A stretch of 64,000 nucleotides of DNA from the NCBI GenBank assembly GCA_028554645.1, contig JAQOOI010000061.1, positions 372,001-436,000 of the forward strand. Direction: 5' to 3'. Below the pieces are notes generated by a model that was not told the DNA's origin, did not search any database, and saw only the letters and a program-made list of their open reading frames with translations. Numbering within the stretch: position 1 is the stretch's first letter; each line of letters opens with the position of its first letter. The position numbers and the translations under genes are program-made. Shown piece by piece: positions 35,368 to 45,220 of the stretch. This DNA comes from Omphalotus guepiniiformis (taxonomy: Eukaryota; Basidiomycota; Agaricomycetes; Agaricales; Omphalotaceae).

Positions 35368-37737
35368 ATGGCAAGGTCGTCCTTGCGCTTGCAAGAGAAA
35401 AAGCAAACAAGCTCTCATACAGAGCTCTCCTGCTTCACTGCTCCCGATGCTTCTGCTAGTATGCAGATTGCCGTTGGCACTAAGCGTGAGCACGATGAAG
35501 CCTTCCATGATAGCGACGGCAGTGAAGACTCGCATGATGAAAAGCGAAACAAGGCCACTCACAGCGGTCGCAAGCGCGCGACTCGAAAGCGTAAAGGGAC
35601 ACCTGCAGCGAAGCAAGACGGCGAATCGAGTAGAAATGCTCGGAAGGTTCCTGCTGATAAGACATTCAAGAAAATCAGAGGAAAGTTAGGACTGCTTGAC
35701 AAGTTAGCCACCGATGTGCCGATGGAGGTCGTATTCGAAGTACGTTGAGCAATCTCTCGAGGCGGTCTATCTGTTGGCTCATCGTGTTGCAGATCTTCAG
35801 CCACTTGCGTCCGCTTGACATTCTGCGCCTCTGTCGAACGTCTAAGATACTCCGCGATATCCTCATGAGCAAGTCATCCGAGCCCATTTGGCGTGCAGCT
35901 CGGGCCAATGTCGAAGGTCTTCCTCCGCTTCCACCTGACTTGAATGAGCCTCAATATGCAAGACTTATGTTCGAGCCCTATTGCTATGTATGTTCAACTC
36001 GTGATGATCACCTGGAGATATCCTGCTTCTGACTGCCGTTCTATTGCAGAACTGCACGAGTAAAGTGCGTTGCGAGAACGTGTGCTGGGAATATCGTATG
36101 CGTTGCTGTACGAACTGTCAACCCAACGTGTATGCCCACTATTATTCATTGATTGGGTTTGAGCTGAACATTGAGCCTGCAGTTTCGAGGAGCCTGTCAT
36201 CCTTGTAGATCCCTATGATCACTATAATATTTCACCGGATTCATTCCTACAAATTCAGGAAATACTTCCAGTTTATTGGGCTCTTGGGCGGCACAACCAC
36301 CAATGTAAGTGGTTGAATTCAATCATGTGGTCTTCAAATCTGATTCCTATATATAATTAGATGAATTGTATATTCCTTCCATTGTGATGCAGTATGTCTC
36401 AGAGTATGAAGCAACTGCCAATGATGAGGGGAAGCGGGCCCAATGGAAAGCTCGGCGTGAGCAAGACTGTGAATCAGTACGCGAGGTACGAAGCATATCA
36501 GGGGTTTGGTTTCTCACTTATGTCCTAATCCGCTTCTCCCAGCATTCTTTGCTTTGCGCACACTGGCATAAAACAGAACTTCAACGTCGTACTGATGAAC
36601 TCAAAGCCGCGCGCGTCAGACGTCGTGAAGAGTGAGTGTTGTCACGAGAGTCATCTTTGCTTCTTCTGAATACCCTTAAAGCATATTGGACAGGCTACAT
36701 GAAATCGGCTTGGCTGAGGAAGCTCGCAAGATCATGAACGAATCAGGGAAAGACTCGTTCTCTGGGCACAAATTAGTTAATCAACCTACGAAACTCACAG
36801 CCCGAAGTGAGTTTTAGCACTATATCGTTGGGTGTAACCTTACCACCCAGTATCATTTTAGGTTGGCAGCATATTAGGGAGCCATTAATAGATTTCCTGG
36901 AGCAACACAAAGCCAAACGTCTCGCGGACGAGCAACTTAGGGCAGTAAGGTCGAGATACATCCTTTTGAACATGATGTATTCCGCTTTCTGCGAGCAAGC
37001 AGATCGTCTACAAAAGTTACTACCTAGCCTAGGGGATATCTTCGCTAGCGAACTTTTTGACCGCGTCATCTGGTGTACGCCTTTTGACAAGGACCCTTTT
37101 GACAAGGACGTCGAGGAGGATTTCGGTAGGATCTTTGAAGAAAGCCTGCCTGCATTTGTCGACGAGTGGCGAGAAGCCAGAGAAAAGGAGTTTCTGGAAT
37201 TGTTACGCCAAGAAATGCCCGCCGCCACGCCATCGGTTCTGCGCCTTGCAACATGTGTATTCGACTGTCAGACAAACAACAGCCATGAACCCCTGTGGTT
37301 TTCTCAATTGTTCTATCCTCGTCGGCATCGTCGTCATCGAGGTAGTTCTGAAACTCTCGCTCAGTATCAGCCCAAGTATGCCGATAGAGCGATTTTTGAC
37401 CCTTTTGACTACTATCAACTCTATCCGTGGTCACTTCAGAGTGTAAACTTGAAGTACTCGAGCAAGAATTCGCAGGCGATTAAACCCGTGCTCGAAGGCT
37501 GCGCACTTGATCCTGCGACTGCGACGATCGAAGACCTGTGGAAGGCAAATCCATGGATCATATGTGAATCCAAGTGTAAAGAGCTCTTTAGGTGGACGTC
37601 CATGGTGGGTGTAATCTCTGTCTTCAATCGATGCTCTCGACTGACAAATGCTGCTTTAGTTTGAACATGCAGGTCATGAATTGACCGTGAATACATTTTG
37701 CACAACTGAAGTGTTAAAGATAGTTGCAGGAGAATAA
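35368..37737 (+). CDS. F-box/zinc-finger family protein, copy 1 (C-terminal finger lost)
   Basis: Nine exons (35368-35739, 35793-35987, 36050-36129, 36183-36304, 36361-36485, 36543-36631, 36682-36806, 36862-37604, 37660-37737) close to 643 codons. Domain order: basic N-terminus with NLS-like GRKRATRKRK; F-box (VPMEVVFEIFSHLRPLDILR, about residues 115-155); a zinc-ribbon-like CYNC...CCTNC motif; a charged helical middle; then the conserved block LPSLGDIFASELFDRVIWCT. The last exon stops early at TAA 37735. Remnant sequence after the stop (37741-37770) still encodes CRLCNRLQ, the first half of the finger that copies 2 and 4 keep. A 15-bp tandem duplication in exon 8 gives PFDKDPFDKD. It is probably translated without its final finger and is an SCF-type substrate receptor by family. 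Confidence 0.75.
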
Positions 37738-38070
37738 GAACACACATTGTCGACTTTGCAACCGCCTTCAGATGACACCGCGTTGCTTGTTGGAGGAGGA
37801 GGGTAGAGCCAAGCGGCGTCATCCGACTCTGCGTGTGTCTCTCGTCGTCTTGACCCTCACGGCCTTTCATATAAGTATGTTATCTTCCTTTACAAGTCTT
37901 ATGGAATAGCTTGTTTTAATTCTTTAGTACTTATATACTGTGTACGACTTTTGTAGATACATAGAACACCTCAGTACGATTGAGTTGAGTTTTCTCTTTA
38001 CATGAATTAAATCTTTGGACTTATTTATTCAGTTATGATGGGTTCGAGTCGGATTATGAGTAGTAAGGAG
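37738..38070. other. Decayed 3' end of F-box copy 1 and flank
   Basis: 37741-37770 keeps the zinc-finger Cys pair of the family out of the coding frame; the His half is not present. No gene in the rest. Confidence 0.45.
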
Positions 38071-38180
38071 TCTGAAGGGGAACTTGAAACGGGTACAGTC
38101 ACAATACTAGGAGCACAATTGCTGTAGACGACACTCTTGAATATGAAGCCCCCGGATTCGTTACGCTGGAAGTAGTGTAA
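38071..38180 (+). pseudogene. Relic of the 3' end of a GH51 arabinofuranosidase gene
   Basis: 38111-38180 encodes TIAVDDTLEYEAPGFVTLEV and a TAA stop. This matches the last residues of the GH51 gene at 35140-35215 ([15 protein letters not shown]...ITLEVV) with one in-frame shortening; DNA similarity continues for roughly another 30-40 bp upstream. It lies 190 bp before F-box copy 2, as the real GH51 stop lies 152 bp before copy 1. This shows the duplicated unit included the GH51 3' end. Confidence 0.75.
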
Positions 38181-38274
38181 TAGGTACGTTGATAACTTCT
38201 TCCTGTTCTTAAAAATGAATTTACCAGAGTATATCACTGTGTAAATCAAATTTCAAAAGTGGTTGGAACATCTG

Positions 38275-38293
38275 CACGTGAGATTCGCGTGAC
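38275..38293 (+). promoter_or_regulatory. CACGTG + CGCGTGAC motif upstream of F-box copy 2
   Basis: CACGTGAGATTCGCGTGAC, 96 bp before the ATG. Same arrangement as in copy 1. Confidence 0.4.
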
Positions 38294-38370
38294 CGCGAGG
38301 AATTTAACTGACTCCCCTTTTTGGCCACTAAAAGTGTTCTCAGTTTTCTACTATTTGCTATTTCAAAGTC

Positions 38371-41058
38371 ATGGCAAGGTCGTCCTCGCGTTTGCAAGAA
38401 AAACGACAAGCAAACTCTCACACAGAGATGAAATGTTTGGCCGTTCCCGACGCTTCTACTCAGGTTGCCAGCGGCTCTAAGCGTGCGCACGATGAAGCAT
38501 TCTGTGACGGGACTGAAGACTCGGAAGAAGAAAAGCGAACGAAGGCTACCTACGGTGCTCGAAAACGCACGACTGGGAAGCGTAAGAAGGCCCCTGAAAT
38601 GAGACAAGACGGCGATTGGGTTGAATCAAGCAGAAGTACCCGAAAGGTTCCTGCAGATAAGAAATTTAAGAAGATTCGAGGAAAACTAGGACTGCTTGAG
38701 AAGATAGTCACCGACGTCCCAATGGAGGTCATATTCGAAGTACGAGCAATTTCTCGGTTGTCTATATGTTGGCTCATCTTGTGGCAGATTTTCAGTTATT
38801 TGCGACCGCTTGACATCCTGCGCCTCGCTCGAACATCTAAGGCACTCCGTGATATTCTCATGAGCAAGTCATCCGAGTCCATCTGGCGCGCAGCTCGGGC
38901 GAATGTCGAAGATCTTCCTCCCCTTCCACTTGACTTGAACGAGCCTCAATACGCAAGACTTATGTTCGAGCCCCATTGCCATGTATGCTCACTTCTGATT
39001 ACCGTCTGATGTCTCGTTTTTGACTACCGTCTAATCTCAGAACTGTACGAGTAAAGCGCGTTGTGAGATTGTGAGCTGGCAATATCGCATGCGTTGCTGT
39101 ACCAAATGCCAGTCTGACATGTATGTCCTGCTATCTTCCTTGCTTAGGTTTGAGCTGAACATCAAACTTAAGTTTCGAGGACGCGACTCTCATTGAAGAT
39201 ATTAATGGTCGCTATGGATTTTCGAGACGATTGCTGATGCAAATTCGGGCAGTAATACCACTACACCGTATTCATTCCACCAAGCTCAGAGGTGAGTCCT
39301 TTATTGATTAACATTTTCCAAATCTAATACCCGATATATCATGATTTAGGTGACATCGATTTGTGCATTCCCTCCATTGTGAAGCAGTATGCCTCGGAGT
39401 ATAAAGCGATTGCCTATGATGACGAGAAGCGGGACCAATGGAAAGCTCAGCGAAAGCGAGAATACAAGTCCCTACGTGAAGTACGAATCACATCAGGCGT
39501 ACGCTTTCTTATGTCCTAACAATCTTCTCTCAGCATGCTTGGCTCTGTGAACAGTGGCATAAAACACAACTTCAACGTCGTGCTGATGAACTGAATGCGG
39601 CGCGCGCTAGACGTCGCGGAGAGTAAGTGATGTTACCTGTTCTGCTTATGTATCTTCTTCTTACACCCGTGAAGCATCTTGGCTCGGCTGCATGAGATCG
39701 GTTGGGCTGATGAAGCTCGTAAGATGATGGACGACCCAGGACAAGACACGTTCTCTGCGCACAAGTTCGTGAATCAAACTACAAAACTTACTACCCGGGG
39801 TGAGGATTATGCGCTTCACGGTCGGATGCAACTCACAAATTAGTATAATCCAGGTTGGGAACAAATCAAGGAGCCATTGATAATTCTTCTGGGGCAACAC
39901 AAAGCTGAACGTCTCGTGCGCGAGAGGTATATGGCCTTAGAAGCACGGTACAACCTTTTGCGGACCATGTATACCACATTCTGTGAACAAGGTGACCGAC
40001 TACACACACCTCTACCCAGCCTTGGAGATATTTTCGCTAGCGAACTATTTGACCGCGTCATCTGGTGTACGCCTTTTGACAAAGAAATAGAGGAGGAGGA
40101 TTTCAGTGGGATCTTTGAAGAAAGCCTGCCTGCATTTGTTGATGAGTGGCGAGAAGCTAGAGATAAGGAGCTTCTGGATTTGTTACGCCAAGACCTGCCC
40201 ACCGCCACACCATCGGACCTGCGCCTTGCAACGTGTATATTCGTCTGCACAGACACATCCTACTACTGTTCTGAAGAACTTTGGTATCCCCGGATGTTCT
40301 ATCATCGTCGACAGCATTCTGAGCCTGCAGCTCTCGCCCAGTATCGGCCCAAGCATAATTATATCGACAAAGCAGTTTTTGACCCTTTTCAAAGACACTA
40401 CGCCTATCCGTGGACGCCTCAAAACATAAAGTATTCCGGCAAGGATTCGCAAACAATTAAGACTGTTCTCGAACGCTGCGGACTAGATCCTGCCACCGCG
40501 ACAATTGATGACTTGTGCAAGGCGAATCCATTCATTGAATGTAAATCCGAGTCATGCAAACATCCTGTGATACCTGGGAGGTATTTCTGTTTGTGGATGA
40601 ACGTGGTGAGTCTCATCTCAGTCCCAAGTCAATGCTCTTGACTGAATGGTGCTACTTCAGTTCAGACACGCAGACCATGAACTCTCTGTGAATTCCTTTG
40701 GAGAGCATAAAGAAGCTATTCTGGCTGATTGCAGAAGAGAACTGAAAACGATATATCAAACCGAGTCCGTACGTTGTCGGCTTTGCAACTGTTTTCAGAA
40801 GAGTGCCATAGAATTGGGTGGACATCTCTCATCAGTGTGCGTAATTATTGCCCTTCTTTTACAGAACTTGTGTTTATACCAACACTCTTGACAATGTACA
40901 GGCATGATATCAGCACCGATTGCCTGAAGGATTATTACTACTACGACCCGGGAACCCGAGTGCGGGATATGGCATTCAACTGTACATTTAGGTTTGATTC
41001 AAAGAGCCGTCGGTGGCCGTGGCTTGAGAATTCGGGCTCTGCTTTGACACTGCTATGA
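38371..41058 (+). CDS. F-box/zinc-finger family protein, copy 2 (intact, 730 aa)
   Basis: Ten exons (38371-38739, 38788-38982, 39041-39120, 39173-39291, 39350-39480, 39534-39622, 39675-39799, 39854-40605, 40661-40836, 40902-41058) close to 731 codons. The N-terminus is basic (KRTTGKRKKAPE). The F-box begins VPMEVIFEIFSYLRPLDILR. A zinc-ribbon-like pair CHNC...CCTKC follows about 20 residues apart. Then come charged helices (KRDQWKAQRKREYKSLRE), the conserved domain LPSLGDIFASELFDRVIWCT, and DPATATIDDLCKANP leading to a Cys pair CKSESC paired with HADH across intron 8. Last is a C2H2-type finger CRLCN...GGHLSSVH, split by intron 9 just before its last His. Likely an SCF ubiquitin-ligase receptor that may act in the nucleus; target unknown. 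Confidence 0.8.
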
Positions 41059-41262
41059 AAGCTCATTCCTGGCCGCGTGGAACATTACCAGACCTTGCAG
41101 AAGCCTCATCGTTTGGTCGTGCAATATTCTTAGAATGCAAGCAGAAGTCAGGGTGTGTTTCAATTTCAATAATTTCTCCTTTTGTATATCATGTATAGAC
41201 GCTGCCCGAATGACGATGAAATTTGGTTTGCGCAAAGAATATGTACAGTAAGTAAGAACTTC
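41059..41262 (+). repeat. Conserved 3' flank of F-box copy 2
   Basis: Non-coding sequence after the stop (for example ACCAGACCTTGCAGAAGCCT and TGTATATCATGTATAGACGC) recurs after copy 4 (48448-48246, minus) and more diverged after copy 3. It is probably shared 3' UTR and terminator sequence carried along by duplication. Confidence 0.6.
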
Positions 41263-41492
41263 GAGGATTCAATATTCAACAGTGACGCCACAAGCTGTGT
41301 AGTATTCGTAGTTCTAGTACCATATGGTCGAAGCGTTTATTATTTTACCACTATCAGCGGCAGTCGACTTTCGAGGCGGGTAGATACAAGTAACTTTTGG
41401 TTACCAAAGCAATATAAGGTCCATGCATCATTCAAAATCTCCTAAAAATCACAACAACCACTTTTTGGCAAAAATTCTCAACATAAAAGCAC

Positions 41493-44400
41493 CTACACCT
41501 GAGATAAAGGTTCATACTGGCCCCTCGCCGCACTCCCGCTTCCACCCATGATCCTCGGCAAACTAATACCCATCCCAAACAAACCCCTAGCACTCGATTT
41601 TCTACCATGCCCACCGTGCCCATCCAAATCAACAGCATCCGCCCCTCTTTCTTCCCTCTCTCTCTTCTTTTTCGCTTCTACAAAGCCTTCAGGCGGTACA
41701 TCATAACACTTATCCCACTCAACTCCAACTTCTCTACCCATCCCCCAAAAGTCCTTGCAATTCCCCCACCATCCCAAATCGAATGGGTTTTTCGCTCGTC
41801 CAGGCATAGAGGAGGAAGTGGCAGATAAAGCAAGACCAGAGGCAGCACCACCCCGGGCGGTAAACCTATCTAGGCCAGTAAGCTGGAGGATGAAGGATCC
41901 ACCGGGACACCAGCGGGTGCACAGGGAGCAGAACGCGCTGCAGCAGGTAGAAACCGACAAGCCACGGTGACGATGTCCATGTCCGTGTCCGTGTGCATGG
42001 TGCGAGTGCCCATTCAAACTCAACCCAGCCGAGTCCGGAGAATCCAACAATGCCCCTCCTTCCCCGACACCTTCCCCTGCTCCTCTTCTCGAATGTGTAT
42101 GTGCATGTCCCATCTGCCCACTCAACCCAGTCCCTCCTCTCCCACCCATAAATCCCCACCGCCCGAGGTTGCTCACCTCTAGCGTCGTCATCTGACGTGC
42201 AATTTGCCAGAGCTGCGTCGCAAGGAGTACGATGGTCCATGTGAGTTGAAGGGTTGCCCAGAGAGTAACGGAGAACAGGAAAGCGTTGGAGGATGAGGTG
42301 GTGGCGAGGCAGAGGGGGGTGGGAAGGAGGCAGGAGGGAGAAATGTCTGGGTTGGATATTGCTGGTGATGAGGGGGTGGAAGATGAAGGTGGTGACGGAG
42401 GGTCGGAAAATGCAGGTAGGGAAGCAAAATCTGTAAAGCATGATCGTAAATTCATTACTGACGTAATTAAGGAGTTTTTTAACGCACATTCCCAAGTCAG
42501 GTAATCAAAGGAAATTATACCAATAACCAACGTTAAGACAAAGAGCACAAATTGACGGTGATTCTTTGCGCCCACTATCACATTTTCGTATCAGTACTTG
42601 ACGAGGAAAATTACCAATGGCTTACCGCAGTTCCATATCCAAGGGCAGTGACTATAGTGAGATGACGAGATGAGGGGAAGCTCGAAAAACCTGACGACCA
42701 AGAACAACATACTGATCATGCCTGGCACAACATTTATCGCATATCCTACAATGCTTTGACCTTAATGGTTTCCTTGCCATACAGGAGACGCAAAATGTTT
42801 GTCCATTGAGTCTCCCTTCGCTAGCCAAGTCTTCAATGATCTGCAGATATGCCTAAATTAGTACTCCATTCAAAGGCAAATTGCGACCGAGGCAGGTTCC
42901 CAACAAAGGTGTAGAGAACCCGAGAACACTAAATGGGTAAAAAGAATACTCACCGCCCGAACCTCTCCCTCACCCCTCGGCCTAGGACATGTCCCGGCAT
43001 CCAACCACACAGCTCTAGCAAAATTGTACAGGCACAATGTCGCCGAGATGAAGAATATTAGATGGGAAGTTGTATGTGGCTCCGTGTACGTTGCTATAAG
43101 AATGCCACAAAATCCGTCAGCCGATGAGGTTCCGATGGAAGACAACCGACATACCATTAACCAACCGAGTACCCCAGCACCAAACTACCCAGATGACCGA
43201 ACCAAATATGATACCGGCAAAGTAGGGTGTAGTATTAAGTGCGTCCTTTTCGTACCCGCCTGACGAGTAAGAGGGTTTTGCAAGGAGCACACGGGTAACG
43301 ATCTGTTTCAATGGTTTGATAGATGAGGTAGGTGTCAGCGACGACTATGAGACGATGAAGCAGTCTAACTGACATGAACCCCACCAAAGGCCTCACCAGC
43401 GGCGACGAGCACGCCAGTGTACCAGGGTAACGACGCGAGAGTTGTAAACACCAGGAGCAGAGTGAATAGAGGCAAAATGAAGATCGCAATCTTGGTGTTT
43501 CTCTATAGGCAGATGTCACAATGGCTGGAAAAGATACACGCACAAATTTCGATCTTACCTCTGACAAAGGTCTTCTCCTTTTCACGCCCCACTCATCCCA
43601 CCCACCTTCCTCCATCGCACGCCTCCAAGAACCAACGCTCTTGAGCTCAACAGCCATGTCCCTGGGCGTCCGACCGGTCGCAACTGGAGCAGATACACCA
43701 TCCGCAGCAGCGGCGCCATTAATCCCGTCTTCCTGCTGTGGTCCATCTCTCGCAAGAACATCCGCCCCAGCCTCGACCAGTTTCCTAATCACACTTCTGT
43801 TCCCCCTCACGACGGCCCAATGCAGCGGCGTAAGTCCCGAGTCGTCTCGCACATTCACCTTAGCCCCGTGCTTCAACAAAACCTCGACACTGATTGCATC
43901 CCCCTGATACGAAGCCCACATTAATGCGGTGTGACCTTGAGAGTCCCGTGCGTCGACGTTAATGGGTTGGTGCAGAAGGTATAACAATGGCATGACGGAG
44001 CTCGAGTGCGTTACGAGATGTAAGGTATTGTACCCCTGTGCATCGCGGATGTTAGGGTCTGCTCCCCACTCGATGAGGAGGCGGATAATATAGAGGTAGC
44101 CGTTCCGCGCGGCCCATTGAAGCGGGCTTGCAATGAGGTCGCCACCGAGGGCGTCAACGTCTGCGCCCTGCTCAAGAAGGTAGCGGCATACGTGTAGGTG
44201 AGCATTGATGGCTGCCCAGTGTAAAGCAGTGATGTTCTGTGGGTCCCTATCTGTGGCATGAGCGGCGCCGGACGAGATGAGGGAGGTAAGCTGCGTTAGG
44301 TCACCACGTTGAGCGGCAAGAAATATCGTTGGTGGCTGTAAACATAATAGTCAATAATGTTCCGGTCCCGGAATGGTCCTTGAAATGAGACTGTACCTCT

Positions 44401-44552
44401 TCGCCGTTAACTGTTTGAGTCTGTCCGACACTATTAAGTACCGCAGTTGACGGTGGCGAAGCCGTCAGGCCAACTGCTGCCTCCTGATTTACACTTGAAA
44501 CCACTGCTTCTCCCTTCCCACTCAATAGCCCAGCACTAGTAGGCGAGGCCAT
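41493..44552 (-). CDS. AKR1: Palmitoyltransferase AKR1 (ankyrin repeats + DHHC)
   Basis: Starts at Met 44552 ([14 protein letters not shown]). After a short polar N-terminus come five to six ankyrin repeats (for example [78 protein letters not shown]). Four hydrophobic helices follow, then the Cys-rich domain [20 protein letters not shown] and an intact [12 protein letters not shown] motif split by introns near 42650-42700. The last helices and a His/Gly-rich region precede [20 protein letters not shown], ending at TGA 41493. AKR1 is a Golgi/endosome protein S-acyltransferase that anchors proteins such as casein kinases at membranes. The ankyrin, helix and DHHC order is diagnostic. Likely an ancestral single-copy gene caught inside the F-box inverted repeat. 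Confidence 0.9.
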
Positions 44553-45220
44553 AAGTTATTAAGTTATAGATCTTGACTTCGAAATCGTCGTAGAAATCGT
44601 TAAAAGCGATAGTAGTACAGACGTTACACCGAATAGCTGCGAGCTATTGATAAATCTTGTCCTTCTAGATAGCTGTTGTCGTCGTTAGCAACAGCGTCTT
44701 CAGCGTCGTGTTGTGGTAGAGGATGACAAGAAGTGGGACAACCGGAGGCAGTGTGCATTTTCCTCGCTCCTCGTTGCATGGCTGACGTAATGGTCATTTA
44801 TGCAACTACCCCGGCCCGAATTCACTGCGCCGGATGAAGACCAACAAAAAATAAAAAATTCCATTCTACATCGGTGATACTAAAACTGCAACGTCTTCAG
44901 TGTGAACCAGGACGTGTAAATCCCGTCGAATCTCGAAACGATGCCTTTTTCGTAGGCCGCATAACATTGCTATACACATAACACTAATTGCTGAGTGCAA
45001 CATCTTTTACAGCGTGGTTCTTACTGTACGATTTCGTCGCGAAAACGAAGTTCGTGGTCATTCCTGCAGCAAAGGTAAGGGAACATACAAGATATATACA
45101 GACCGTGACTGTGCTTGTATCCGAGACTATTGTACAACGAAACGACGACGCCCTGCAAGTTCTGCCAAATGTGTTCCCCGCGACCAGCAATGAGCTTTCA
45201 ATGAAGGAGGGCCCGAGTTC
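44553..45220. repeat. AKR1 5' flank and conserved 3' flank of F-box copy 3
   Basis: 44985-45220 aligns, in the orientation of copy 3, to the 3' flanks of copies 2 and 4 (for example GACTATTGTACAACGAAACG and GACCAGCAATGAGC). 44553-44984 is AKR1 upstream sequence without a gene. Confidence 0.5.

Larger units (their letters stand above)
38271..41262 (+). repeat. Left arm of imperfect inverted repeat (contains F-box copy 2)
   Basis: Matches the region 48246-51217 in opposite orientation: upstream motif, whole gene with identical intron positions, and about 200 bp of 3' flank. The spacer (41.3-48.2 kb) holds AKR1 and copy 3. Coding similarity of copies 2 and 4 is visibly the highest in the family (N-terminal exon differs at about one residue in ten). 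Confidence 0.65.

Noticed and set aside
38030..38050. tRNA B-box-like GGTTCGAGTC
   Set aside because: No A-box at the right distance and no cloverleaf can be drawn; it falls in the F-box/GH51 relic flank.
41059..41445. Possible extra exon after the stop of copy 2
   Set aside because: The conserved 3' flank has no common open frame among copies and no donor precedes the stop; it is better explained as duplicated 3' UTR.
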